From contig CAKPKF010000003.1 of NCBI GenBank assembly GCA_934167175.1, positions 53,674-117,673 of the forward strand: DNA of 64,000 nt, in the 5' to 3' direction. This stretch comes from an uncultured Clostridia bacterium. GTDB taxonomy: Bacteria > Bacillota > Clostridia > TANB77 > CAG-508. Positions within the stretch are counted from its first letter, which is position 1; each line of letters starts with the position of its first letter. Of the stretch, positions 26,894 to 36,448 are shown piece after piece. Made by a program: the position numbers and the translations under genes. The notes below the pieces were generated by a model. The model had not been told where the DNA came from. It was given only the letters and a program-made list of their open reading frames with translations, and searched no databases.

Positions 26894-27229
26894 TTATTTT
26901 ATAACGTCTTGTACTGCTTCTCCAATTATTTTATTTACATCTGTTAATAATACATTAAATTTTAATTCTGCATCAAAATATGTTTTTATCTTATCATTTT
27001 GAATCATTTCCATATACATTTTTTGAAACTGCTCTAATTTTGTTTTATCTTCACCCTTATCTTGGAATTGACTTACCTGTATGTCATATCTTAATTTAGA
27101 AAAATCTTCTATTTTTTTCTTTAACTCTGGAGTATTATTTATCTCCTCTTTTATTTTTTTATAGCTTAAATATTCTTGTGAATCTTTTATCTCAGATGCT
27201 AATCTGTTTGCTGTATCATATACGTTCAT
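26894..27229 (-). CDS. YlbF/YmcA-family protein
   Basis: A 111-residue helical protein of the YlbF/YmcA family. In B. subtilis YlbF, YmcA and YaaT form an Fe-S complex that affects RNase Y and the phosphorelay. Family-like features are MNVYDTANRLASEIKDSQEYLSYK, the ELKKKIEDFSKLR helix and the C-terminal LLTDVNKIIGEAVQDVI. An ATG at 27238 exists but the AAAGG site fits the one at 27229. It may be relevant that rny is also in this window. Confidence 0.82.
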   Translation of the reverse strand: MNVYDTANRLASEIKDSQEYLSYKKIKEEINNTPELKKKIEDFSKLRYDIQVSQFQDKGEDKTKLEQFQKMYMEMIQNDKIKTYFDAELKFNVLLTDVNKIIGEAVQDVIK

Positions 27230-27269
27230 TCTATTCATCCTTTCTTCTATTTGATATTTTTTATTATGA

Positions 27270-27310
27270 AAAACGTGGTCAAAACATTTTTCTCACTTTT
27301 GACCACATTT
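27270..27310 (-). terminator. Terminator after the GT4 gene
   Basis: A 10-bp perfect stem (27275-27284 with 27297-27306), 12-base loop, seven bases before the stop codon of the upstream glycosyltransferase, with a T-rich tail on the minus strand. Confidence 0.75.
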
Positions 27311-27316
27311 AATAAT

Positions 27317-28609
27317 TTATGCATATGCCTGTCTTTTTTTGAATTTTAATAAATTTGTTATTTCCTTGTCCGTGTTCTTTGCTTTTTTTGTTTTTTGTGC
27401 TTTTTCTTGTTCCAATTGATGTGCTTGACGTTGTGCCATTGTTTGGCATATTGCTTTTTGATATGTGAAATGAGTATCTTGTGCAATTTTAGCCCAATTA
27501 TATTCATTTCTTACTTTAGCTTTTGCATTTTTTACTATATTACTACATAATTGTTGATCAAATAATAGAGTTAATATAGAGTCAGCTATTGAATTTGCGT
27601 TTCCAGCATAACTTTTCATTCCATTTACTCTATGATCTACTATTTCATTAAGTCCTCCAACATCTGAAACTACTATTGGATTTCCAGAAAGCATACCTTC
27701 CAATGCAACTACTCCAAATGGTTCATATGTGCTTGGAAATACTGCTATATCCGCACATTTATACATTTTGGGAACTTGTTTAGAATTTAAGTATCCTGTA
27801 AAATACACTTTATTGTTTATTCCTAAATAATCTACTTGTGCTTTTAATTCATCTAGCATTCCACCTTTTCCTGCTATTACTAATTTAGCATCATGGTAAT
27901 TTGCTAACACTTTAGGCATTGCAGCAATTAGATTTTGGATTCCTTTTTCATATACTAATCTTCCCATAAATAGAATTATTTTTTCATTGTCCATAGCATA
28001 TTGTCTTCTAAATGTATAATCTCTTTCTACTCCATTATATACTGTTAAGTTAACGCCATTTGGTACTACATTTATTTTCTCAAATGGTAGACCAAATAAT
28101 CTTTGTAATTCATTTTTCATATAATTACTGTTAACAATAACTTCTGTTGCTTCGTATGTTAACATCCACTCTGTATCATTTATATATCTTTGTGTTTCGT
28201 CATGTATTCCTCTATTTCTACCAGCTTCTGTTGCATGTATTGTTGCTACTATTGGAATATCATATGAATTTTTTATTGTTTTTGCAGCATAAGCAACAAG
28301 CCAATCATGTGCATGAACTACATCAAATGGTCCTTCTTTGGCTATTAATTCATTTACTTTAGCAATCATATTAAAATTAAGTTGCATAATCCAATCTATA
28401 AAATTATTAGGATTTATCATATAATTATTAACACGATGTACTTTTACTCCTTTATCGTTTTCAAATTCTGGCGTATTTCCATCTTTATATGTAACAACCG
28501 TTACTTCATGACCATCCTTTATTAATCTTTTTGATAAATCATGCACAACTTTAGAAATTCCTCCCACTATTCTTGGTGGATACTCCCATGTAAGCATTAG
28601 TATTTTCAT
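27317..28609 (-). CDS. GT4 glycosyltransferase (glycogen-synthase-like)
   Basis: A 430-residue GT-B fold enzyme. N-terminal MLTWEYPPRIVGGISKVVHDL is the signature of bacterial starch/glycogen synthase-like GT4 proteins, followed by VVHAHDWLVAYAA, NSNYMKNEL, VPNGVNLTVYN, the donor-site ILFMGRLVYEKGIQNLI, and the ExxE-type FPSTYEPFGVVALEGMLSG. The C-terminal about 45 residues are Gln/Lys-rich and non-conserved. It diverges from the DUF4912-GH57 pair, which are often neighbours of such enzymes, so it probably makes an alpha-glucan that the GH57 enzyme branches. GAAAGGGGT precedes the start. Confidence 0.9.
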   Translation of the reverse strand: MKILMLTWEYPPRIVGGISKVVHDLSKRLIKDGHEVTVVTYKDGNTPEFENDKGVKVHRVNNYMINPNNFIDWIMQLNFNMIAKVNELIAKEGPFDVVHAHDWLVAYAAKTIKNSYDIPIVATIHATEAGRNRGIHDETQRYINDTEWMLTYEATEVIVNSNYMKNELQRLFGLPFEKINVVPNGVNLTVYNGVERDYTFRRQYAMDNEKIILFMGRLVYEKGIQNLIAAMPKVLANYHDAKLVIAGKGGMLDELKAQVDYLGINNKVYFTGYLNSKQVPKMYKCADIAVFPSTYEPFGVVALEGMLSGNPIVVSDVGGLNEIVDHRVNGMKSYAGNANSIADSILTLLFDQQLCSNIVKNAKAKVRNEYNWAKIAQDTHFTYQKAICQTMAQRQAHQLEQEKAQKTKKAKNTDKEITNLLKFKKRQAYA

Positions 28610-28999
28610 TTATTTAAGACCCCTTTCAAATATTTTCTTTTGTTATAATTTCTCTTATTTTCTTCTATATTGTATACAAGTTTTCTCAAAAAGTAAACAC
28701 AATTTTACAAAAAAAGTTATTTTTTTATAAAATATTTATTTTTTATTTACTTTTTGTATTTTTTTGTAGTTTTTTGTCGAATATCTTATGTGATTATTTT
28801 CTCCCAAAAGAGCTTTTTTATAAAGTTAATTTTTATCACATTTTATTTTTATGTATATTTTCATACAAATTTATGCATAATCATCATTATAATAATAAAT
28901 TTATATTACTTTTTTTGTAAAATGATAATTTTACTATTGTATTTATTTTGATTTTGATATAATATATTGTAAGAAAAAATTTACTAAGGAGGAAACCTA
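28610..28999. other. Divergent spacer of the glucan genes
   Basis: A 390-base, extremely AT-rich spacer. A TATAAT at 28958-28963 preceded by a poor -35 (TTGTAT at 28937-28942, 15 bases) is the likely promoter for 29000-31549. I see no other gene or RNA structure; poly-T and poly-A tracts are frequent and may cause bending. Confidence 0.45.
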
Positions 29000-29932
29000 A
29001 TGCCAAGGAAATTAAAAATTGTAGATGAATTAGAAAACGAATTAAAAAACCTTAAATCTAAATCAAAAGATACTGCAAAAAAAGAGACAAAAACTAAGAA
29101 AAAAGAATCTAAAGATAAGAAGAAAGCATCTACAAAACTCGAAAAAGAACAAAAAAAATCAGCTTCTGCAGAAAAAGATACTAAGAAAAAGAATAATCTT
29201 TTATCTAATTTAACTTTAACCAAAAAAACACGTGCTAAAAAAACTACTAAACCAAAAGGTAAATCAAAAGTTACAATTACAAAAACTACTAAACCCAAAC
29301 CACAACCTATTGTTGAATATTATGATTTACCATATAGATATAATCAAACAGTAGTAAAAGTGTTAGCTCAGACTCCTACAACTCTATTTGTTTATTGGGA
29401 CATTTCCGATGATGATAGAGCAAGGTTTGAAACAACATACGGTAAAGATTTCTTTTATACTACTAAACCTGTTTTGATTATTCATAATAAAACTCAAGGA
29501 TATAGTTTTGAGATAGATATAAACGATTTTGCAAATAGTTGGTACATTCATGTTGTTGATAGCAATTGTCAGTATGATATAGAACTTGGTAGACGTCCTA
29601 AACCTAATACACATGTTCCTCAAATACAACATAACTATGTATTTGTTTCATCATCAAATATTATAGATTCTCCAAATGATCATATTTTATTTGAAAAACC
29701 TGCCAGAACATTATATTTTAGAAATGTAAAAAATAATAATGTAACAACTAGACAAATTACTGACTTTCCAATTATTAAAAACATGCAAAACTTATATAAT
29801 ATCCCTGATTTATATAAGAATCTATACAGTAAATTATATAATGATCAAATTTTAACTGAATATGAAGATAAAGATATAAAAATTAATAATCCTTCATCTG
29901 GAAATACATCATCTAGATCTAGTTTTATATAA
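29000..29932 (+). CDS. DUF4912 protein with lysine-rich N-terminal region
   Basis: A 310-residue protein. Residues 1-100 are a low-complexity Lys/Glu/Thr segment (KDTAKKETKTKKKESKDKK and similar), and residues about 105-240 are a DUF4912 domain: LPYRYNQTVVKVLAQTP, LFVYWDISDDDRARFE, SWYIHVVDSNCQYDIELG. The DUF often accompanies GH57 branching enzymes and GT4 enzymes as here. The basic tail may bind polyanions such as teichoic acids or nucleic acid (inference). AAGGAGG precedes the ATG; 24 bases separate it from the GH57 gene. Confidence 0.88.
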   Translation: MPRKLKIVDELENELKNLKSKSKDTAKKETKTKKKESKDKKKASTKLEKEQKKSASAEKDTKKKNNLLSNLTLTKKTRAKKTTKPKGKSKVTITKTTKPKPQPIVEYYDLPYRYNQTVVKVLAQTPTTLFVYWDISDDDRARFETTYGKDFFYTTKPVLIIHNKTQGYSFEIDINDFANSWYIHVVDSNCQYDIELGRRPKPNTHVPQIQHNYVFVSSSNIIDSPNDHILFEKPARTLYFRNVKNNNVTTRQITDFPIIKNMQNLYNIPDLYKNLYSKLYNDQILTEYEDKDIKINNPSSGNTSSRSSFI

Positions 29933-29956
29933 AATTCAATTACAAAGGAGAATTCA

Positions 29957-31549
29957 ATGAATAGACAACCAAAAGGATATGTTAGTTTTGTGTTACATGC
30001 ACATCTACCATTTATCCATCATCCAGAAAGCGAAAATTATTTAGAAGAAGAATGGCTTTATGAGGCTATTTCTGAAACATATATACCATTACTTACATAT
30101 TTCCAAAAATTAGAAGAGGAAAAAGTAGACTTTCGAATTACAATGACCTTTACCCCACCTCTTCTTTCTATGTTAGATAATAAACTTCTTCAAAGAAGAT
30201 ATATAAAATATTTGAGAAAGCATATAGAACTTTCTAAAAAAGAATTAAAAAGAACTGCATATGATCAAAGACTAAATAAATTATCACAATATTATTTTGA
30301 TAGATATAGTAATGATTTACATTTATTTAAAGAAGTATATAACTGTAATTTAATAGAAGCCTTCAAACACTTTCAAGATATTGGTGTTCTAGAAATTATA
30401 ACTTGTGGTGCTACTCATGGTTACTTTCCAATATTATATGTTAATGAAAAAACTGTTAAAGCTCAAATTGCAGTTGGAGTTCAAACATATAAGAGATATT
30501 TTGGAAAACAACCTCGTGGAATCTGGCTTCCTGAATGTGGTTATGTACCTGAAGCAGATAAATATTTAAAAGAGTTTGGTATTGAATATATTATAACAGA
30601 GGCACATGGTATATTATATGCAAACCCTACTCCTATTTACGGAACTTTTGCTCCTATCGTTTCTCCAAATGGTGTTGTAGCCTTTGGAAGGGATGTTGAA
30701 TCATCTAGACAAGTATGGAGTTCTATAAATGGTTACCCTGGTGACTTTAATTACAGAGAATTTTATAGAGATATCGGTTATGAAGCTGACTACGAATATA
30801 TAAAACCTTATATTGCATATGATGGTGTTCGTGTTAATACAGGTATAAAATATTACAGAATTACAGGAAAAACTGATTTTAAAGATTACTATAATCCTCA
30901 GTGGGCAATGGATTCTGCTGAAAAACAAGCTGGTCATTTCTTAGATTCTAGAACAGGTCAAATAAATCATTTAGCCGAAAACATGGAAGTTCCACCTATT
31001 ATTTTATGTCCTTATGATGCTGAATTATATGGTCATTGGTGGTATGAAGGTCCTTATTGGTTATATATTTTATTTAAGAAAATTCATTATGATCAAAGTA
31101 ATTTTAAACTTATTACTCCTGGCGAATATATTGATAAATATCCTGAGATGCAAGTATCTACACCTTGTAGATCCAGTTGGGGCGCTAATGGATATAGCGA
31201 AGTTTGGTTAAATCCTACAAATGATTATGCACATAGACATTTACATGTTGCTGGAGATAGAATGGTAGAATTAGCTAACCTATTCCCTAACGAAACTAAA
31301 AAAATTAAGAAATTAGCATTGAATCAATGTGCTCGTGAATTGCTTTTAGCTCAAAGTAGTGACTGGTTATTTATAATAACTAATGGTACTATGGTTGATT
31401 ATGCTAAGAAACGAATAAAAGACCATATAGGTCGATTTACAAAATTATATTATATGATAAAAGATGATAATATAGATGAAGAATTTTTAAAAGATATTTG
31501 TAAAAAGGATAAAATTTTCCCAGATATAGATTATATGATATATTATTAA
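29957..31549 (+). CDS. GH57 (DUF1957) 1,4-alpha-glucan branching enzyme
   Basis: A 530-residue GH57 enzyme with the N-terminal VLHAHLPFIHHPE and the family blocks ITCGATHGYFPIL, GIWLPECGY (nucleophile Glu) and LCPYDAELYGHWWYEG (acid/base Asp), followed by the helical DUF1957 C-terminal domain SSDWLFIITNGTMVDYA. The family forms alpha-1,6 branches in glucans. It follows the DUF4912 gene and diverges from the GT4 enzyme; together they make up a small alpha-glucan module. The length agrees with the family (about 520-530). Confidence 0.93.
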   Translation: MNRQPKGYVSFVLHAHLPFIHHPESENYLEEEWLYEAISETYIPLLTYFQKLEEEKVDFRITMTFTPPLLSMLDNKLLQRRYIKYLRKHIELSKKELKRTAYDQRLNKLSQYYFDRYSNDLHLFKEVYNCNLIEAFKHFQDIGVLEIITCGATHGYFPILYVNEKTVKAQIAVGVQTYKRYFGKQPRGIWLPECGYVPEADKYLKEFGIEYIITEAHGILYANPTPIYGTFAPIVSPNGVVAFGRDVESSRQVWSSINGYPGDFNYREFYRDIGYEADYEYIKPYIAYDGVRVNTGIKYYRITGKTDFKDYYNPQWAMDSAEKQAGHFLDSRTGQINHLAENMEVPPIILCPYDAELYGHWWYEGPYWLYILFKKIHYDQSNFKLITPGEYIDKYPEMQVSTPCRSSWGANGYSEVWLNPTNDYAHRHLHVAGDRMVELANLFPNETKKIKKLALNQCARELLLAQSSDWLFIITNGTMVDYAKKRIKDHIGRFTKLYYMIKDDNIDEEFLKDICKKDKIFPDIDYMIYY

Positions 31550-31559
31550 TTTTCTAAAA

Positions 31560-31606
31560 TAAAGGACATAGTTTAAATTCCAAGAGACTATGCCCTTTAT
31601 TTTTTT
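31560..31606 (+). terminator. Terminator after the GH57 gene
   Basis: A 12-bp stem with one mismatch (31561-31572 with 31584-31595), then a run of seven to eight T. Confidence 0.75.
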
Positions 31607-31608
31607 CA

Positions 31609-31785
31609 CTAGTTTCTTCCGCAACCGCAACATCCAAAGTTTGTAAATAATAATAAAAATATTATTATGAAAAATAATATTTCACTATCTCCCCCACAGC
31701 CGCCAAATACATTTCCTAATAATCCACAATTATTGCCACATCCACAACTGTTCGCACAACCACAATTTCTTGATTCTTCTGGCAT
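31609..31785 (-). CDS. Small Cys/Gly-rich membrane protein, 58 residues
   Basis: A 58-codon gene not easily seen by length filters. MPEESRNCGCANSCGCGNNC begins a head of repeated C-G pairs; a hydrophobic helix (EILFFIIIFLLLFTNF) follows, and the tail is GCCGCGRN. In total there are nine cysteines. The ATG at 31785 has AAGGAGGGAGA upstream. Short Cys/Gly membrane proteins like this occur in spore-formers but I cannot name this one; metal binding or a disulphide-linked surface layer is possible (inference). Confidence 0.72.
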   Translation of the reverse strand: MPEESRNCGCANSCGCGNNCGLLGNVFGGCGGDSEILFFIIIFLLLFTNFGCCGCGRN

Positions 31786-31887
31786 GAAAATCTCCCTCCT
31801 TAATTTGTTTTATATGATATAGTATGCTTATTTAGAGTTTTGTGTTACAATATATATATACATAAAAATTCGGAGGTTTTATACAAT

Positions 31888-34311
31888 ATGAAAAAATTAG
31901 AACTTTTATCACCTGTAGGTGATTTTGAATGTTTAAAAGCTGCTGTACAAAACGGTGCTGATTGTGTTTATTTGGGAGCTGACGTTTTTAATGCTCGTGC
32001 TTCAGCAAATAACTTTGATTTAGATAGTTTAAAAGATGCTATTAATTATGCTCACTTAAGAGATGTTAAAGTGCATCTTACATTAAATATTTTAATAAAA
32101 GACAATGAATTTGAACAAGCAGTAGAGCTTGCTTCTAAAGCATATGAACTTGGTATAGATGCAATAATTGTTCAAGATATTGGATTAGCAAACTTTTTAT
32201 TGCATAATTTTAAAAATCTTCCTATTCATGCTAGTACTCAAATGACTACTAACAATCTTTCTAGTGTTTTGGAACTTGAAAAACTTGGATTTAAAAGAGC
32301 AGTTCTTTCCAGAGAGTTATCTTTAACTGATATTGAATATATTTGCAAACATAGTAATATTGAAATTGAAACATTTATACATGGTGCTCTTTGCATTTCA
32401 TATTCTGGACAATGCTTAATGTCTAGTATGATTGGAGGGCGCTCTGGAAATCGTGGAAGATGTGCTCAAGCTTGTAGACTTCCATATGAACTTATGAATG
32501 ATGACACAAACAAGTGTATAGATAAAGGATATTTACTAAGTCCTAGAGACTTATGTGGATTAGATTTTATTCCTTCTCTCATAGAAGCTGGTGTTTCATG
32601 TTTTAAAATTGAAGGAAGAATGAAAAATCCAGAATATGTTGCAACCGTAACTAGAATTTATCGAAAATATATTGATTTATTTTACTCTAACAGTGAATAC
32701 AATATTTCAGATAAAGATAGAAAAGATTTATTGCAAGTATTCAATAGAGGCGGATTTTCTTCTGGTTATTTGAAGGACACTGCAAATACCGATTTTGTTT
32801 TTAAAGATAAACCTAATAATATGGGAATTTACTTAGGTAGAATTTCAAAATTCAATCCTAATAAGGGTTATATTTCAATAGAACTTAATGAAAATATATC
32901 TATTGGTGATTCCATATCAGTTTCTAACTCTAACAATAAATATCATGTCTCTGAACTTATAAAAAATAATGACAATATAACTAAAGCTCTTCCAACTGAA
33001 AAAGTAAAAATTGGTAGAATTAAAGGAGATATAAAAGTTGGCGACCCAGTTTATAAAATATCTAGTAAGGAATTATCTCACCTTGCTAGCCTAAGCTACA
33101 TAAACTCTGAGAACAAAAAAATTAAACTTAATTGTGATGTTTCTATTTCCAAAGATATGCCCATAAAACTACATGTTTATACTGATTATCCTAAACATAG
33201 TATGTACCACAATATAGATGTAACTGTTTATTCAGAAATATATGCGATTAAAGCTCTTAACACTCCTATTACTGTCGATAGAGTTATATCTCAAATTTCT
33301 AAAACTGGTAATACTCCTTATGAGTTTTCAAATATACATATTGATTTAGAAGATAACTTATACATACCTAGTATTAAGACATTGAATGATTTAAGGCGTA
33401 AAGCAATTGAACAAGTTCAAGAACTAGTAATACAAAAACATTTAAGAAAATCAGTTTCATATAAATTGGATTCGTATGAAAATAATAGCAATATTAGAAA
33501 TAGAAAAAATCCTAAAGTATCTTTATTATTGAATATTCTTAATGTAAATACTGATTATTCAAAATTAAAAAATGTTGACAATATCTATATACCCATTAAG
33601 TATTTTCATTTTAAAAAGTATTACAAATGTTTAGAACAGTTATCTAATCATTTTAACATATATGTGTATACTCCTTCAGTTTTAAAAGATAATTATAAAA
33701 ATATTTTCATTTCAATAATTGAAGAAGCTATTTCAAATTTTAAAATAAAAGGATTTGTTATATCCAATTATGGATACATTGATTTACTCTCAAAATATAA
33801 ATCAAAATTCAAATTTATTGGGAACTATACTTTAAACATATTTAATACACATTCTGCAATGTTTTTTGAAAAAATAGGATTAAAAACAATCACTCCTTCA
33901 GTTGAATTGAACACTAAAGATTTAAGCCAAATCGTTAGTCTTAAAAATTTAAATACAGAAATTATTGTATATGGCAATACCCCTGTTATGACTTCTAACT
34001 ATTGTGTTCTAGGTCATAGTAACAAATGTATATCATCTTGTGGATTAAAATGTTCTTCTCAGGATAAGTTTTATTTACAAGATAGACTTGGATTTAAATT
34101 TAGAGTTTTACCTGATAATATGCAAAATATAACAACTATTTATAATAGTAAAACAACATCTGTAAAACCATCTTTTAATGCAACATCCTATAGAATAGAT
34201 ATAATTGATGAAACAATACCAGAAATAAATAATATCATTAACTGTATAAAATCTAACTCTAATATTACAGGTGCTAATTATACTAATGGTAATTTTAATA
34301 AAGAGGTTTAA
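31888..34311 (+). CDS. U32-family protein with DUF3656-like C-terminus (RlhA type)
   Basis: An 807-residue U32 protein. Relatives in this size class hydroxylate RNA (RlhA on 23S rRNA, TrhP on tRNA) although annotated as peptidases. Visible: MKKLELLSPVGDFECLKAAV, GADCVYLGADVFNARA, STQMTTNNLSSVLELEKLGF, ETFIHGALCISYSGQCLMSS, GGRSGNRGRCAQACRLPYEL, and FKIEGRMKNPEYVATV. A long second half ends with a Cys cluster (YCVLGHSNKCISSCGLKC). The frame is open from 31840, but the ATG at 31888 has a CGGAGG site upstream and begins the conserved domain. It converges with the RNHCP gene. Confidence 0.9.
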   Translation: MKKLELLSPVGDFECLKAAVQNGADCVYLGADVFNARASANNFDLDSLKDAINYAHLRDVKVHLTLNILIKDNEFEQAVELASKAYELGIDAIIVQDIGLANFLLHNFKNLPIHASTQMTTNNLSSVLELEKLGFKRAVLSRELSLTDIEYICKHSNIEIETFIHGALCISYSGQCLMSSMIGGRSGNRGRCAQACRLPYELMNDDTNKCIDKGYLLSPRDLCGLDFIPSLIEAGVSCFKIEGRMKNPEYVATVTRIYRKYIDLFYSNSEYNISDKDRKDLLQVFNRGGFSSGYLKDTANTDFVFKDKPNNMGIYLGRISKFNPNKGYISIELNENISIGDSISVSNSNNKYHVSELIKNNDNITKALPTEKVKIGRIKGDIKVGDPVYKISSKELSHLASLSYINSENKKIKLNCDVSISKDMPIKLHVYTDYPKHSMYHNIDVTVYSEIYAIKALNTPITVDRVISQISKTGNTPYEFSNIHIDLEDNLYIPSIKTLNDLRRKAIEQVQELVIQKHLRKSVSYKLDSYENNSNIRNRKNPKVSLLLNILNVNTDYSKLKNVDNIYIPIKYFHFKKYYKCLEQLSNHFNIYVYTPSVLKDNYKNIFISIIEEAISNFKIKGFVISNYGYIDLLSKYKSKFKFIGNYTLNIFNTHSAMFFEKIGLKTITPSVELNTKDLSQIVSLKNLNTEIIVYGNTPVMTSNYCVLGHSNKCISSCGLKCSSQDKFYLQDRLGFKFRVLPDNMQNITTIYNSKTTSVKPSFNATSYRIDIIDETIPEINNIINCIKSNSNITGANYTNGNFNKEV

Positions 34312-34334
34312 TATTAATATTAAACCTCTTTATT
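34297..34334. terminator. 38-bp perfect palindrome shared by two stop codons
   Basis: Bases 34297-34315 and 34316-34334 are exact reverse complements. The palindrome covers the last codons and stop of the U32 gene and the stop and last codons of the RNHCP gene on the other strand. It is most simply a bidirectional terminator built partly inside coding sequence. Confidence 0.8.
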
Positions 34335-34640
34335 TGCACTTAACTTTATTATTAAATTAATATCATCATCTGTAGCAGCCTTGTTTTTTCTTATACTGCC
34401 ACATTTTTCACATTTAAATATTATAACATATCCTTTTTTATTACTAATCTCTACATCTATTGGTTTTAGCACTCCATGACAAGTTTCCAATCTATCACCT
34501 GGATTAATATCAACATGTTTTGAATATAAGCAATATGGACAATGATTTCTACATGAATATCCTAATTTTGGCACTTTTCTACCACAATGATCACAAGTAA
34601 ATTCCTCATCTATTTCTGTAAATTTGCTACTTCTATTCAA
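34320..34640 (-). CDS. RNHCP-domain zinc-ribbon protein
   Basis: A 106-residue protein of the RNHCP family (PF12647), of unknown function. Diagnostic string: SCRNHCPYCLYSKHVD followed by INPGDRLETCHGVLKP. Cys pairs CDHC, CPYC and CEKC suggest two zinc ribbons. The start is a TTG at 34640 with AGGAGG eight bases upstream, overlapping the nucleoside kinase stop by eight bases, so it is coupled to it. A rubredoxin-like or nucleic acid-binding role would be guesswork. Confidence 0.88.
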   Translation of the reverse strand: MNRSSKFTEIDEEFTCDHCGRKVPKLGYSCRNHCPYCLYSKHVDINPGDRLETCHGVLKPIDVEISNKKGYVIIFKCEKCGSIRKNKAATDDDINLIIKLSANKEV

Positions 34641-36270
34641 ATATACTTCCTCCTATAAATTCTTTAAGTAATGAATATGGTGGTATGTTATCTGCAGGTA
34701 TAGTTTTAAAATAGCTTAAGAATCTTATTAATCTCTTAGCTTCTGCATATTCTGGTTCTTCTGGTTTAATTTCTTCTAATAAAGGAATTGCGTATGTTTT
34801 CAAAACTGCAAGTTCATATATTAAAGATGAATTAAACATTGCATCTGCTTCTTCTTGGAATGGAAAAATATTTTTTTCTTCTCCCCTATTTACTGAATCC
34901 CACATTCTAAGTGTGTGTAATGCTGAGTATCCTCTAAATTGATGATCTCTTACAATTCTTCTTATTAATCTTGTATCTGTTGTAGATATTCTATTATAAT
35001 AATCCATATTCAAAACAGTAAGTGCACTTATATATATTTTAAATTTCTGCTCACTTGGTATCTTGCTTGTAAGCTTATCATTTAAACAATGAATTCCTTC
35101 TATTACTAGAATACTATCAGGTTCTAGTTTCATAGTATTTCCCTTATAAATTTTAGTTCCTTTAGTGAAATCAAATGTAGGTACTTTTATTTCTTCTCCG
35201 TTTAGTAATTTTATCAAATGCTCATTAAATAAATCTAAATCAATTGCTTCTATACATTCAAAATCATAATTTCCTTTTTCATCTTTTGGATTGTCTTTTC
35301 TTTCAACAAAGTAATTATCTACTGAAATTGTTATTGGTTTTAATTTGTTTAATCTTAAATGTATATCTAGTCTCTGTGCAAAAGTTGTTTTACCTGAAGA
35401 AGAAGGTCCTGCAATCAATACCATTTTTACGTTTTTGTTTTTTGCAATTTTATCAGCTATGCCTGCCATTTTTTTCTCGTGTAATGCCTCATCTAAAGTT
35501 ATACACTCATTAGCCTTATTTTCATCTATTTTTCTGTTTAGTTTTTCCACAGTATTAATTCCAAGTATCTTATGTATATCTTCATATTCATCCATAGTTG
35601 CAACCAATTTTTTATTTTCTATAAATTCTCCTAATTTGTTTGGCTCTTTTCTACTAGGATATCTTACTAAGTATCCATCTCTATATTTCTTTAAGTCAAA
35701 CATCTTTATAGAACCTGTTGTAACTGGCATTACTCCATAAAAATAATTGTAATAGTCCCCACAGTAATATAATGATACTCCATATTTTTCTCCTATATGT
35801 ATTTGAATTTTACCTTTTTTAGTCTTTTCTTTCTCATAAAATTCTTCTGCTTCTTCTTTTGTCATTTTTATTTTTTCTATTGGCAAATTGCTATTAACAA
35901 TTTCTATCATTTTTTTCTTTACATTTTCTAACATTTCTTTTGTAACTTCCATGTTGTCTAATTCACAAAACATTGCATTAGATAATTGGTAATTTACAGT
36001 TATTAACGCCTCTGGATATAGTTCTTGAAATGCCATTCCCATAATAAACATTAATCCTCTTTTATATACCTTTATTCCATCTTTTGTAGTTATATCTAAT
36101 AACCTTATTTTAGAATCCTCTTTTATTTTCAAATTTAAACTTCTGACTTCATTATTGCACAAACAAGCCATTATTTCATTAGGTGCATTATCTATTTGTT
36201 CTTTTAATACATCAATAACTTTGTCACCTTCATTAATCATATATTCATTGTCATTATGTAATATTTTCAT
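34633..36270 (-). CDS. Nucleoside kinase with TGS/ThrRS-like N-terminus
   Basis: A 545-residue protein. The N-terminal 60 residues look like a TGS domain (NEYMINEGDKVIDVLKEQ), residues about 65-200 resemble the second additional domain of threonyl-tRNA synthetase (MFIMGMAFQELYPEAL, KMTKEEAEEFYEKE), and residues about 285-500 form a uridine-kinase/PRK domain with Walker A IAGPSSSGKTTFAQRL, PITISVDNYFVERKDNP, ILVIEGIHCLND and TDTRLIRRIVRDHQFRG. This architecture is widespread in Firmicutes and annotated nucleoside kinase; the aminoacylation-like domains are vestigial. AAAGGGATG precedes the ATG. Confidence 0.92.
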   Translation of the reverse strand: MKILHNDNEYMINEGDKVIDVLKEQIDNAPNEIMACLCNNEVRSLNLKIKEDSKIRLLDITTKDGIKVYKRGLMFIMGMAFQELYPEALITVNYQLSNAMFCELDNMEVTKEMLENVKKKMIEIVNSNLPIEKIKMTKEEAEEFYEKEKTKKGKIQIHIGEKYGVSLYYCGDYYNYFYGVMPVTTGSIKMFDLKKYRDGYLVRYPSRKEPNKLGEFIENKKLVATMDEYEDIHKILGINTVEKLNRKIDENKANECITLDEALHEKKMAGIADKIAKNKNVKMVLIAGPSSSGKTTFAQRLDIHLRLNKLKPITISVDNYFVERKDNPKDEKGNYDFECIEAIDLDLFNEHLIKLLNGEEIKVPTFDFTKGTKIYKGNTMKLEPDSILVIEGIHCLNDKLTSKIPSEQKFKIYISALTVLNMDYYNRISTTDTRLIRRIVRDHQFRGYSALHTLRMWDSVNRGEEKNIFPFQEEADAMFNSSLIYELAVLKTYAIPLLEEIKPEEPEYAEAKRLIRFLSYFKTIPADNIPPYSLLKEFIGGSIFE

Positions 36271-36448
36271 AAGTATTTCATCCCTTTCTACATATTTAAA
36301 ATCTATACTATATTTTAAAAATCACATCACACACACTCTTGTATTGTATCATATTATGATATAATTATGCAAATTTTTCTAACTTTATCATATTTTTATA
36401 TTACATGGATATATTATAAATAGATATATTTGTTTGGAGGGATAATAT

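Noticed and set aside
28610..28999. Replication origin or AT-rich control region
   Set aside because: No DnaA-box cluster or iterons seen; general composition of the genome explains it.
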